Of a stretch of 64,000 bases of DNA, positions 1-12,150 are shown piece by piece; within the stretch, counting starts at the first letter, position 1, and every line of letters begins with the position of its first letter. This stretch comes from Neodiprion pinetum. Taxonomy: Eukaryota; Arthropoda; Insecta; Hymenoptera; Diprionidae. The notes beneath the pieces were generated by a model. The model made no database searches. It was given only the letters and a program-made list of their open reading frames with translations, and was not told the origin of the DNA. The translations under genes were made by a program, and so were the position numbers. Location: NCBI RefSeq assembly GCF_021155775.2, contig NW_027184495.1, forward strand, positions 1-64,000. Direction: 5' to 3'.

Positions 1-179
1 TTTACCTTAATTACCTCCATTTATATTTTATTATATTAATGTATAATATAAATACATATAAATATATATATACATATATATGTATATATATATATATATA
101 TATACATGTATATATATATATAAATATATGTACATATATCTACGTATATATATATATCTATATATATATATATATATAA

Positions 180-478
180 ATGTATGTATACATAAACATA
201 TATGGATATATATGTATATTATAATTTTCAATTTACTTTTAAGAGGAGGGAAATTGAAAAAAAAAATTTTTTCCACAATATTTCAATTTTTTAAAATTAA
301 GTATAATTGTCAGAAAAATCGTAAATATTTTCAATTATTCGCTTATTTTTTATTTTATTTTATTTTTTTATAATTTTTTCTATTCACAATCATTTTTTAT
401 TTTATTACATTATTTACCTCAATAACCTCTATTTATATTTTGTTATTTTAATGTATAATATAAATACATATAAATATA
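180..478 (+). repeat. Representative alpha core unit
   Basis: This copy shows the full alpha layout. It starts with an ATGTATGTATACATA motif, then a purine-rich ttaagaggagggaaattg stretch, an A-run followed by a T-run, the ccacaatatttcaa anchor at 273, the ttgtcagaaaaatcg motif near 310, T-rich ttattttttattttatt blocks, an acattatttacctcaat segment, and finally aatgtataatataaata leading into the next microsatellite. Near-identical copies occur around 3,004 and 7,779. Strand is given relative to this motif order. I do not recognise the sequence as part of a known transposon. Confidence 0.8.
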
Positions 479-494
479 TATATACATATATATG

Positions 495-530
<36 letters not shown>

Positions 531-540
531 AATATATCTA

Positions 541-805
541 AATGTATATACATATGTATATTATAATTTCCAATTTAATTCTGAAGAACGAAAAATTGAA
601 AAAAAAAATTTTTCTTACATTATTTCAATCTTTCAAAATTATGTATAATTATTAGAAAAATCCTAAATATTTGTAATTATTCTTTTTTTTTTTTGTTTTT
701 TTTTTTTATGATTTTTCTATTTACAATCATTTTTTATTTTATGACATTATTTACCTCAATTACCTTAATTTATATTCTATTATATTATTGAATAATATAA
801 ATATA
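541..805 (+). repeat. Representative beta core unit
   Basis: Beta cores share the overall order of alpha but differ at fixed positions. They have ataatttccaatttaattt upstream of the A-run, cttacattatttcaa in place of ccacaatatttcaa (anchor at 614), and attattagaaaaatccta in place of the alpha ttgtcag motif. Many have a long T-run around the ttattc position. Beta copies often occur two or three in a row (614, 949; 3435, 3770; 4859, 5203, 5521), which suggests that local duplication of beta units contributed to array growth. Confidence 0.75.
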
Positions 806-829
806 TATAGATATATATACATCTATATT

Positions 830-865
<36 letters not shown>

Positions 866-1220
866 AATATATATAAATATATATACATATGTATATTATA
901 ATTTCCAATTTAATTTTGAAAAATGAAAAATTGAAAAAAAAAATTTTTCTTACATTATTTCAATTTTTCAAAATTATGTATAATTACTAGAAAAATTCTA
1001 AATATTTTTAATTATTCGCTTATTTTTTATTTTATTTCGTTTTTTTATAATTTTATTCTATTTACAATCATTTTTTATTTCATTACATTATTTACCTTAA
1101 TTACCTCCATTTATATTTTATTATATGAATGTATAATATAAATACATATAAATATATATATACATATATATGTATATATATATACATGTATATATATATA
1201 TATAAATATATGTACATATA

Positions 1221-1260
<40 letters not shown>

Positions 1261-1265
<5 letters not shown>

Positions 1266-1410
1266 GTATGTATACATATACATATATGTATATATACGTG
1301 TAATATAATTCTCAATCTACTTTTAAGAGAAGTGGAATTAAAAAAAAAAATTTTTTCCACAATATTCCAATTTTTTAAAATTACGTATAATTGTCAGAAA
1401 AATCGTAAAT
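1261..1410 (+). repeat. 3'-truncated alpha core (copy 1)
   Basis: An alpha core that stops right after ttgtcagaaaaatcgtaaat and passes directly into TATACATATA microsatellite, losing the T-rich second half found in full cores. The next core, a beta, follows at only 192 bp. The identical truncation point recurs at 4,328, showing the deletion predates the block duplication. Confidence 0.75.
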
Positions 1411-1436
1411 ATATATATACATATATATGTATATAT

Positions 1437-1468
<32 letters not shown>

Positions 1469-1827
1469 ATATATAAATATATATACAAATGTGTATTATA
1501 ATTTCCAATTTAGTTTTGAAGAATGAAAAATTGAAAGAAAAAAATTTTTCTTACATTATTTCAATTTTTCAAAATTATGTATAATTATTAGAAAAATCCT
1601 AAATATTTTTAATTATTCGCTTATTATTTATTTTATTTCGTTTTTTTATAATTTTATTCTATTTACAATCATTTTTTATTTCATTACATTATTGACCTTA
1701 ATTACCGCCATTTATATTTTATTATATTAATGTATAATATAAATACATATAAATATATATATACATATATATGTATATATATATATATATACATGTATAT
1801 ATATATATAAATATATGTACATATATC

Positions 1828-1881
<54 letters not shown>

Positions 1882-3650
1882 ATAATAATATATATATATA
1901 ATATATATATACATAAATGTATGTATACATATACATTTATGTATATATACGTGTAATATAATTCTCAATCTACTTTTAAGAGAAGGGGAATTGAAAAAAA
2001 AAATTTTTTCCACAATATTTCAATTTTTTAAAATTAAGTATAATTGTCAGAAAAATCGTAAATATTTTCAATTATTCGCTTATTTTTTATTTTATTTTAT
2101 TTTTTTATAATTTTTTCTATTCACAATCATTTTTTATTTTATTACATTATTCACCTCAATTACCTCCATTTATACATATATATATATACATATATTTATA
2201 TGTATATATTTATATATATATATATAAATGTATGTATACATATACATATATGTATATATATGTGTAATATAATTCTCAATCTACTTTCAAGAGAAGGGGA
2301 ATTGAAAAAAAAAATTTTTTCCACAATATTTCAATTCTTTAAAATTACGTATAATTGTCAGAAAAATCGTAAATATTTTCAATTATTCGCTTATTTTTTA
2401 TTTTATTTCATTTTTTTAAAATTTTTTCGATTCATTATCATTTATTATTTTATTACATTATTTACCTCAATTACCTTAATTAATATGCTATTATATTAAT
2501 GTATGATATAAATATATATAGATATATATAGATATATATTTAAATATATATATATATATACATGTATATATATATATAAATATATGTACATATATCTACA
2601 TATATATATATATAAATGTATGTATACATATACATATATGTATATATATGTGTAATATAATTCTCAACCTACTTTTAAGAGAAGGGGAATTGAAAAAAAA
2701 AATTTTTTCCACAATATTTCAATTCTTTAAAATTACGTATAATTGTCAGAAAAATCGTAAATATTTTCAATTATTCGCATATTTTTTATTTTATTTCATT
2801 TTTTTGAAATTTTTTCCATTCACTATCATCTATTATTTTATTACATTATTTACCTCAATTACCTTAATTTATATTCTATTATATCAATGTTTGATATAAA
2901 TATATATAGATATATATATAGATATATATTTATATATACATATATATGTATATATACATATATATACATATATGTACATATATATACATAAATATATATA
3001 TGAATGTATGTATACATAAACATATATGGATATATATGTATATTATAATTTTCAATTTACTTTTAAGAGGAGGGAAATTGAAAAAAAAAATTTTTGCCAC
3101 AATATTTCAATTTTTTAAAATTATGTATAATTGTCAGAAAAATCGTGAATATTTTCAATTATTCGCTTATTTTTTATTTTATTTTATTTTTTTATGATTT
3201 TTTCTATTTACAATCATTTTTTATTTTATTACATTATTTACCTCAATAACCTCTATTTATATTTTGTCATTTTAATGTATGATATAAATACATATAAATA
3301 TATATATACATATATATGTATATATATATATATATGTATACATATATATGAATATATCTAAATACATATACATATGTATATTATAATTTCCAATTTAATT
3401 TTGAAGAACGAAAAATTGAAAAAAAAAAATTTTTCTTACATTATTTCAATTTTTCAAAATTATGTGTAATTATTAGAAAAATCCTAAATATTTGTAATTA
3501 TTCTTTTTTTTTTTTGGTTTATTTTTTTATGATTTTTCTATTCACAATCATTTTTTATTTTATGACATTATTTACCTCAATTACCTTAATTTATATTCTA
3601 TTATATTATTGAATAATATAAATATATATAGATATATATACATCTATATT

Positions 3651-3686
<36 letters not shown>

Positions 3687-3888
3687 AATATATATAAATA
3701 TATATAGATATGTATATTATAATTTCCAATTTAATTTTGAGAAATGAAAAATTGAAAAAAAAAATTTTTCTTACATTATTTCAATTTTTCAAAATTATGT
3801 ATAATTACTAGAAAAATCCTAAATATTTTTAATTATTTGCTTATTTTTTATTTTATTTCGTTTTTTTATAATTTTATTCTATTTACAA

Positions 3889-4167
3889 TCATTTTTTATT
3901 TCATTACATTATTTACCTTAATTACCTCCATTTATATTTTATTATATGAATGTATAATATAAATACATATAAATATATATATACATATATATGTATATAT
4001 AATATATATATATAGATATATGTACATATATTTATATATATATATACATGTATATATATATACATATATATGTATATATATATTTATATGTATTTATATT
4101 ATACATTCATATAATAAAATATAAATGGAGGTAATTAAGGTAAATAATGTAATGAAATAAAAAATGA
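3889..4167. repeat. Palindrome, roughly 112-bp arms
   Basis: The segment 3,889-4,000 (from tcattttttatttcattac through the microsatellite) reappears reverse-complemented at 4,056-4,167 (ending gtaatgaaataaaaaatga). The two arms are separated by about 55 bp of AT microsatellite. The non-microsatellite part, including ttaccttaattacctcc and its complement ggaggtaattaaggtaa, matches without visible gaps, so this is not just TA self-complementarity. The homologous position in copy 1 (around 1,190-1,260) has plain microsatellite, so the inverted arm is a derived addition. It could form a hairpin or cruciform. Confidence 0.85.
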
Positions 4168-4178
4168 TATATATATAT

Positions 4179-4328
4179 AAATGTATGTATTCATATACAT
4201 ATATGTATATATACGTGTAATATAATTCTCAATCTACTTTTAAGAGAAGTGGAATTGAAAAAAAAAATTTTTTCCACAATATTTCAATTTTTTAAAATTA
4301 CGTATAATTGTCAGAAAAATCGTAAATA
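4179..4328 (+). repeat. 3'-truncated alpha core (copy 2)
   Basis: Same truncated alpha core as at 1,261-1,410, ending at the same cgtaaat point before microsatellite, with the following beta core again 192 bp downstream. It lies immediately right of the palindrome. Confidence 0.7.
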
Positions 4329-4346
4329 TATATATACATATATATG

Positions 4347-4382
<36 letters not shown>

Positions 4383-4399
4383 AATATATATAAATATAT

Positions 4400-4665
4400 A
4401 TACAAATGTGTATTATAATTTCCAATTTAGTTTTGAAGAATGAAAAATTGAAAGAAAAAAATTTTTCTTACATTATTTCAATTTTTCAAAATAATGTATA
4501 ATTGTCAGAAAAAATCGTAAATATTTTCAATTATTCGCTTATTTTTTATTTTATTTTATTTTTTTATAATTTTTACTATTCACAATCATTTTTTATTTTA
4601 TTACATTATTCACCTCAATTACCTCCAGTTATATTTTATTATTTTAATGTATGATATAAATACAT
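4400..4665 (+). repeat. Chimeric beta/alpha core
   Basis: The left part is beta (tccaatttagttttgaagaa, cttacattatttcaa at 4,467). From about 4,493-4,503 onward it is alpha (ttgtcag, cgtaaatattttcaatt, then ttcacctcaattacctcc), closely matching the right half of the core anchored at 2,011. Such a switch inside a core is expected from unequal crossing-over or gene conversion between a beta and an alpha unit. Confidence 0.7.
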
Positions 4666-4740
4666 ATAAATATATATATACATATATATGTATATATATA
4701 TATATATATGTATACATATATATATATATACATATATATG

Positions 4741-4774
<34 letters not shown>

Positions 4775-5071
4775 AATATATATAAATATATATACATATG
4801 TATATTATAATTTCCAATTCAATTTTGAAGATTGAAAAATTGAGAAAAAAAATTTTTCTTACATTATTTCAATCTTTCAAAATTATGTATAATTATTAGA
4901 AAAATCCTAAATATTTTTAATTATTCTTTTTTTTTTTTTGGTTTAATTTTTTTATGATTTTTCTATTCACAATCATTTTTTATTTTATGACATTGTTTAC
5001 CTCAATTACCTTAATTCATATTCCATTATATTATTGAATAATATAAATATATATAGGTATATATACATATA

Positions 5072-5119
<48 letters not shown>

Positions 5120-5787
5120 AATATATCTAAATACATATACATATGTATATTATAATTTCCAATTTAATTTTGAAGATTGAAAAATTGAGAAAAAAAATTT
5201 TTCTTACATTATTTCAATCTCTCAAAATTATGTATAATTATTAGAAAAATCCTAAATATTTTCAATTATTCGCTTATTTTTTTTGATTTAATTTTTTTAT
5301 GATTTTTCTATTAACAATCATTTTTTATTTTATGACATTATTTACCTCAATTACCTTAATTTATATTCTTTTATATTATTGAATAATATAAATATATATA
5401 CGTATATATTATATATATATATGTATATATATATATAAATATATATAAATATATATACATATGTGTATTATAATTTTCAATTTAATTTTGAAGAATAAAA
5501 AATTGAAAAAAAAAATTTCTCTTACATTATTTCAATTTTTCAAAATCATGTATAATTATTAGAAAAATCCTGAATATTTTTAATTATTCGCTTATTTTTT
5601 ATTTTATTTCGTTTTTTTTATAATTTTATTCTATTTACAATCATTTTTCATTTAATTACATTATTTACCTTAATTACCTCCATTTATATTTTATTATATT
5701 AATGTATAATATAAATACATATAAATATATATATACATATATATGTATATATATATATATATATATATAAATATATGTACATATATC

Positions 5788-5825
<38 letters not shown>

Positions 5826-6139
5826 TGTATGTATACATAAACATATATGGATAAATATGTATATTATAATGTTCAATTTACTTCTAAGAGGAGGGAAATT
5901 GGAAAAAAAAATTTTTTCCACAATATTTCAATTTTTTAAAATTACGTATAATTGTCAGAAAAATTGTAAATATTTTGAATTATTCGCTTATTTTTTATTT
6001 CATTTCATTTTTCTATAATTTTTTTTATTCACAATCATTTTTTATTTTATTACATTATTTACCTCAATTACCTCCATTTATATTTTATGATATTAATGTA
6101 TAATATAAATACATATGAATATATATATACATGTATATG

Positions 6140-6193
<54 letters not shown>

Positions 6194-6538
6194 CATATGT
6201 ATATTATAATTTCCAATTTAATTTTGAAAAACGAAAAATTGAAAAAAAAAATTTTTCTTACATTATTTCAATCTTTCAAAATTATGTATAATTATTAGAA
6301 AAATCCTAAATATTTTTAATTATTCGCTTATTTTTTTTGATTTAATTTTTTTATAATTTTTCTATTAACAATCATTCTTTATTTCATGACATTATTCACC
6401 TCAATTACCTTAATTTGTATTCTATTATATTATTGAATAATATAAATACATATAGATATATATACATTTATATTTATATATACATATATATACGTATATA
6501 TACATATATATACATATATGTACATATATATACATATA

Positions 6539-6594
<56 letters not shown>

Positions 6595-6904
6595 TGTATG
6601 TATACATATACATAAATGGTTATATATGTATTTTATAAATTTCAATTTACTTTTAAAAGGAGGGAAAGTAAAGAAAAAAAATTTTTCCACAATATTTCAA
6701 TTTTTTAAAATTACGTATAATTGTCAGAAAAATCGTAAATATTTTGAATTATTCGCTTATTTCTTATTTTATTTCATTTTTCTCTAATTTTTTCTATTCA
6801 CAATCATTTTTTATTTTATTACATTATTTACCTCAATTACCTCTATTTGTATTTTATGATATTAATGTATAATATAAATACATATAAATATATATATACA
6901 TATC

Positions 6905-6956
<52 letters not shown>

Positions 6957-7257
6957 AATATATATAAATACATATACATATGTGTATTATAATTTCCAAT
7001 TTAATTTTGAAGGGTGAAAAATTGAAAAAAAAAATTTTTCTTACATTATTTCAATTTTTCAAAATCATGTATAATTATTAGAAAAATCCTGAATATTTTT
7101 AATTATTCGCTTATTTTTTATTTTATTTCGTTTTTTTATAATTTTATTCTTTTTACAATCTTTTTTTATTTCATTACATTATTTCCCTTAATTACCTTCA
7201 TTTATATTTTATTATAATAATGTATAATATAAATACATATAAATATATATACACATA

Positions 7258-7296
<39 letters not shown>

Positions 7297-7727
7297 ATAT
7301 ATATATAAATATATGGACATATATCTACATATATATATATACATGTATATATAATACACATATGTATACATATACATATATGTATATATATGTGTAATAT
7401 AATTCTCAATCTACTTTTAAGAGAAGGGGAATTGAAAAAAAAAATTTTTTCCACAATATTTCAATTTTTTAAAATTACGTATAATTGTCAGAAAAATCGG
7501 AAATATTTTCAATTATTCGCTTATTTTTCATTTTATTTCATTTTTTTAAAATTTTTTTCATTCATTATCATTTATTATTTTATTACATTATTTACCTCAA
7601 TTACCTTAATTTATATGCTATTATATTAATGTATGATATAAATATATATAGATATATATAGATATATATTTATATATACATATATATGTATATATACATA
7701 TATATACATATATGTACATATATATAC

Positions 7728-7776
<49 letters not shown>

Positions 7777-8396
7777 TGAATGTATGTATACATAAACATA
7801 TATGGATATATATGTATATTATAATTTTCAATTTACTTTTAAGAGGAGGGAAATTGAAAAAAAAAATTTTTTCCACAATATTTCAATCTTTTAAAATTAA
7901 GTATAATTGTCAGAAAAATCGTAAATATTTTCAATTATTCGCTTATTTTTTATTTTATTTTATTTTTTTATAATTTTTTCTATTCACAATCATTTTTCAT
8001 TTTATTACATTATTTACCTCGATTACCTCCATTTATATTTTGTTATTTTAATGTATAATATAAATACATATAAATATATATATACATGTATATCTAAATA
8101 TATATACATATGTATATTATAATTTCCAATTTAATTTTGAAGAACTAAAAATTGGAAAAAAAAATTTTTCTTACATTATTTCAATCTTTCAAAATTATGT
8201 ATAATTATTAGAAAAATCCTAAATATTTGTAATTATTCTTTTTTTTTTTTTGGTTTAATTTTTTTATGATTTTTCTATTCACAATCATTTTTCATTTTAT
8301 GACATTATTTACCTCAATTACCTTAATTTATGTTCTATTATATTATTGAATAATATAAATATATATAGATATATATACATATATATTTATATATAC

Positions 8397-8414
<18 letters not shown>

Positions 8415-8476
<62 letters not shown>
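8415..8476. repeat. (AT)n tract, 62 bp uninterrupted
   Basis: Perfect alternating AT dinucleotide with no interruption, in the spacer between the beta core at 8,170 and the alpha core at 8,573. Typical spacers in this array are broken by C or G every 8-20 bases. Confidence 0.9.
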
Positions 8477-8479
<3 letters not shown>

Positions 8480-8793
8480 TGTATGTATACATATACATGA
8501 ATGGTTATATATGTATATTATAAATTTCAATTAACTTTTCAAAGGAGGGGAAGTGAAAAAAAAAAATTTTTCCACAATATTTCAATTTTTTAAAATTACG
8601 TATGATTGACAGAAAAATCGTAAATATTTTGAATTATTCGCTTTTTTTTTATTTTATTTCATTTTTCTATAATTTTTTCTATTCACAATCATTTTTTATT
8701 TTATTACATCATTTACCTCAATTACCTCCATTTATATTTTATTATTTTAATGTATAATATAAATACATATAAATATATATATACATAAATATG

Positions 8794-8829
<36 letters not shown>

Positions 8830-9131
8830 AATATATATAAATATATATACATATGTATATTATAATTTCCAATTTAATTTTGAAAAACAGAAAATTGAAA
8901 AAAAAAATTATTCTTACATTATTTCAATCTTTCAAAATTATGTATAATTATTAGAAAAATCCTAAATATTTTTAATTATTCTTTTTTTTTTTTTTGGTTT
9001 AATTTTTTTATGATTTTTCTATTCACAATCATTTTTTATTTTATGACATTATCTACCTCAATTACCTTAATTTATATTCCATTATATTATTGAATAATAT
9101 AAATATATATAGATATATATACATATATATT

Positions 9132-9167
<36 letters not shown>

Positions 9168-9513
9168 AATATATATAAATATATATACATATGTATATTA
9201 TAATTTCCAATTTAATTTTGAAAAATGAAAAATTGAAAAAAAAAATTTTTCTCACATTATTTCAATTTTTCAAAATTATGTATAATTACTAGAAAAATCC
9301 TAAATATTTTTAATTATTCGCTTATTTTTTTTGATATAATTTTTTTATGATTTTTCTATTAACAATCATTTTTTATTTTATGACATTATTTACCTCAATC
9401 ACCTTAATTTATATTCTATTATATTATTGAATAATATAAATATATAAACGTATATATTATATATATATATGTATATATATATATGAATATATATAAATAT
9501 ATGTACATATATC

Positions 9514-9549
<36 letters not shown>

Positions 9550-9861
9550 TGTATGTATACATAAACATATATAGATAAATATGCATATTATAATGTTCAA
9601 TTTTCTTCTAAGAGGAGGGAAATTGTAAAAAAAAAATTTTTCCACAATATTTCAATTTTTTAAAATTACGTATAATTGTCAGAAAAATCGTAAATATTTT
9701 GAATTATTTGCTTATTTTTTATTTTATTTCATTTTTCTTTAATTTTTTCTATTCACAATCATTTTTTATTTTATTACATTATTTACCTCAATCACCTCCA
9801 TTTATATTTTATGATATTAATGTATAATATAAATACATATAAATATATATATACATATATT

Positions 9862-9870
<9 letters not shown>

Positions 9871-9913
<43 letters not shown>

Positions 9914-10210
9914 TATATACATATGAATATATATATTTATATTATAATTATCAGTTTACCTTTAACAAAAGGGAAATTGATGAAAAAAAATTCTTTTCAC
10001 AATATTTCAATTTTTCGAAATTATATATAATTATCAGAAAAATCCCGAACTTTTTTATTCATTCGCTTATTTTTCATTTTATTTCATTCTTTCATGATTT
10101 TTCCATTTACAATTATTTTTTATTTTATAACATTATTTACCTCAATTACCTTTATCTATATTTTATTATATTATTGTATAAATAAATATTTATAAATATA
10201 TATATGCATT

Positions 10211-10243
<33 letters not shown>

Positions 10244-10574
10244 ATTTATATATGTATATATTTTGATATATATATGTATTTTATAATTTTCAGTTCACTT
10301 TCAAGTAGAGGGAAATTGATAAAAAAAAGTTTTTCCCACAATATTTCAACTTTTTGAAATTTTGTATAATTATCAGAAGAATCTTAAATATTTTTATTCA
10401 ATCGCTTATTTTTCATTTGATTTCATTTTTCCATGATTTTTACATTCACAATTATTTTATATTTTATTACATTATTTACCTCAAATACCTTCATTTATAT
10501 TTTATTATAATGATGTATAATATAAATATTTATCAATATATATATACATATATATCTATATCTATATATCTATA

Positions 10575-10621
<47 letters not shown>

Positions 10622-10634
10622 TTATAAATATATA

Positions 10635-10733
<99 letters not shown>

Positions 10734-11077
10734 TTATATATGTATATATTTGAATATATATATGTATTTTATAATTTTCAGTTTATTTTTGAAAGAAGGA
10801 AAAGTAAAAAAAAATTTTTTACACAATATTTCAATTTTCCAGAATCATGTATAAGTATCAGAAAAATGCCGAATATTTTTATTGATTCGCTAATTTCTTA
10901 TTCAATTTTTTTTTCAAGATATCTCCATTCACAATTATTTTTCATTTTATTACATCATTTACCTCAATTACCTCTATTTATATTCTTTTATATTAATGTA
11001 TAATATAAATACCAATGACTATATATGTACATATATATCTATATATATAAATATATACATATATATATATATATATA
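9871..11077. repeat. AT-rich composite satellite, gamma domain (left part)
   Basis: From the core anchored at 9,998 the array changes to a third type. Gamma cores carry ttcagtttacctttaa-like sequence, attatcag instead of attgtcag, and usually cttatttttcattttatttc. Cores here are at 9,998, 10,337 and 10,822. The 10,822 core belongs to a subtype with aagtatcagaaaaatgccga, seen again at 13,696 and 14,789. Spacers remain TA-rich and include the longest pure tract of the window. No gene is visible. Confidence 0.85.
10638..10721. repeat. (AT)n tract, 84 bp uninterrupted
   Basis: Longest perfect AT dinucleotide run found in the window, inside a microsatellite spacer of over 150 bp between the gamma cores at 10,337 and 10,822. 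Tracts of this length are self-complementary and can extrude as cruciforms, and their length is often unstable. Confidence 0.9.
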
Positions 11078-11334
11078 CAGGGTGTCCCTAAATTGCCTCC
11101 CACGGACTAGCCAGCATGATACCTCGTTAAAATCCAACCGAGAATTTCTTTTTCTGAAGCTCGTCCGACGCATAGTTTTTGAATTATAAGCGATAGCGCT
11201 AGGCCAATCAGAGTGCACCATTTCATCTAGATTTGCCGCCACGGAAATTGCTGTTTTGTTCGACTGGGTAAATTATTATTATTCGTTTACGAATTAAATA
11301 TCGGCACCTCCCCTCTCTCGCTGCTGTACCCCTT
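11078..11334 (+). repeat. Left terminal inverted repeat of the element
   Basis: 257 bp complementary to 11,435-11,691 with seven mismatches by eye: two near the cttttt segment around 11,150, two near ttcgactgggtaaa around 11,260, and three near the inner end. The inner end is marked by gtacccctt. Read outward on the minus strand it has an open frame that begins at GTG rather than ATG and runs into flanking microsatellite. The same frame exists in the right arm, so it is a consequence of the inverted repeat and not a gene. Confidence 0.88.
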
Positions 11335-11434
11335 ATGCTTGAGGATGCGCTTCTGTTTACTCACACAAGTGTGCGCCCATGAATGTGCGGCCGGCAGCGT
11401 GGCCGCGGCAACAATACCGAGGTCAGCGCCCGAG
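11335..11434. other. Central 100 bp of the element
   Basis: Unique GC-richer sequence between the two inverted repeats, including a short gcggccggcagcgtggccgc stretch with local dyad symmetry. No open frame or motif of note was seen. Together with the arms it would form a stem of about 257 bp with a short loop if single-stranded. Confidence 0.7.
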
Positions 11435-11688
11435 AAGGGGTACAACAGGGAGTGAGGGGAGGTGCCGATATTTAATTCGTAAACGAATAATAATAATTCA
11501 CCCAGCCGAACAAAACAGCAATTTCCGTGGCGGCAAATCTAGATGAAATGGTGCACTCTGATTGGCCTAGCGCTATCGCTTATAATTCAAAAACTATGCG
11601 TCGGACGAGCTTCCGGAAAAGAAATTCTCGGTTGGATTTTAACGAGGTATCATGCTGGCTAGTCCGTGGGAGGCAATTTAGGGACACC

Positions 11689-11691
<3 letters not shown>
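11435..11691 (-). repeat. Right terminal inverted repeat of the element
   Basis: Reverse complement of 11,078-11,334, about 97% identical. A plus-strand frame opening at GTG 11,527 crosses the arm end and continues through TA microsatellite and two gamma cores to 12,429. Its first ATG is seven codons in, and most of its length is low-complexity Tyr/Ile, so it is not called as a gene. Confidence 0.88.
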
Positions 11692-11739
<48 letters not shown>

Positions 11740-12150
11740 CATATACATATGCATATGAATATATATATGTATATTATCATTTTCAGTTTACCTTCGAAAA
11801 AAGGGAAATCAATAGAAAAAAAATTTTTTCACAATATTTCATTTTTCTTTAAATTATGTATAATTATCGGAAAAATCTCAAATATTTTTATCTATTTGCT
11901 TATTTTTTGTTTTATCTCATTTTTTTATGATTTTTTTATACACAATTATTTCATATTTTACTACATTATTGACCTTAATTACCTTTATCGATATTTTATC
12001 ATAATAATGTATATTATGAATATTTATGACTATATATGTACATATATATCTAAATATATATATACATATATATACCTATATATATATATATATATATATG
12101 TTTATATATATATATACATATATACATATATACATATATATATACATATA

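Larger units (their letters stand above)
180..1640 (+). repeat. Five-core higher-order block, copy 1
   Basis: Five cores in the order alpha, beta, beta, short alpha, beta have anchors at 274, 614, 949, 1358 and 1550. The same order recurs at 3098, 3435, 3770, 4275 and 4467. Anchor spacings are 340, 335, 409 and 192 here against 337, 335, 505 and 192 in the second copy. The unusual 192-bp spacing, caused by a 3'-truncated alpha core, is shared, so the two blocks are most simply copies of one another. The 96-bp excess in copy 2 falls where the palindrome at 3,889-4,167 lies. Confidence 0.75.
3004..4500 (+). repeat. Five-core higher-order block, copy 2
   Basis: Second copy of the block at 180-1,640, with the same core order and the same private truncation. 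Relative offset is about 2,821-2,824 for the first three cores and 2,917 for the last two. The jump of about 96 bp between them is explained by the inverted segment at 4,056-4,167. The last core of this copy switches to alpha sequence near 4,495, where similarity to copy 1 ends. Confidence 0.7.
1..9870. repeat. AT-rich composite satellite, alpha/beta domain
   Basis: Tandem array of a conserved AT-rich core alternating with TA/TATG microsatellite. Using the cacaatatt (alpha) or cttacatt/ctcacatt (beta) motif as an anchor, cores sit at 274, 614, 949, 1358, 1550, 2011, 2322, 2710, 3098, 3435, 3770, 4275, 4467, 4859, 5203, 5521, 5919, 6257, 6688, 7040, 7452, 7874, 8170, 8573, 8913, 9251 and 9643. 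Alpha cores (13) have ttgtcagaaaaatcgtaaat; beta cores (14) have attattagaaaaatccta or a close variant. Spacing is mostly 300-430 bp and varies mainly through microsatellite length. No gene, RNA or recognisable transposon end is visible. Every open frame here is Tyr/Ile-rich microsatellite translation running into the same core, so I call no coding sequence. The biological role is unknown; a heterochromatic satellite is the simplest reading. Confidence 0.9.
11078..11691. mobile_element. MITE-like palindromic DNA transposon, 614 bp
   Basis: Two 257-bp terminal inverted repeats, starting CAGGGTGTCCC at the left and ending GGGACACCCTG at the right, enclose a 100-bp core. Base composition is balanced and quite unlike the surrounding AT array. 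It encodes no transposase, so it is a non-autonomous element that would have needed an enzyme supplied elsewhere. Termini and TA flanks suggest Tc1/mariner-type mobilisation, but the TA context makes this uncertain. It sits in a microsatellite spacer. The gamma anchors on either side (10,822 and 11,830) are 1,008 bp apart, and subtracting the element plus one TA leaves 392 bp, within the normal spacing. High TIR identity (about 97%) suggests a fairly young copy or good arm conversion. Confidence 0.85.
11076..11693. other. Candidate TA target-site duplication flanking the element
   Basis: The element is bounded by TA at 11,076-11,077 and TA at 11,692-11,693, as expected for Tc1/mariner-type insertion. 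The flanks are themselves TA microsatellite (11,059-11,077 and 11,692-11,726), so 4-, 6- or 8-bp duplications of TATA type are equally compatible. The duplication cannot fix the superfamily. Confidence 0.5.

Noticed and set aside
80..9830. Many open frames rich in Tyr and Ile in the AT array
   Set aside because: They are translations of TA/TATG microsatellite continuing into the same repeated core. They exist on both strands at every unit, so they are not evidence for genes.
11078..11691. LTR retrotransposon or LINE fragment
   Set aside because: Ends are inverted, not direct, repeats; there is no poly-A tail or reverse-transcriptase similarity.
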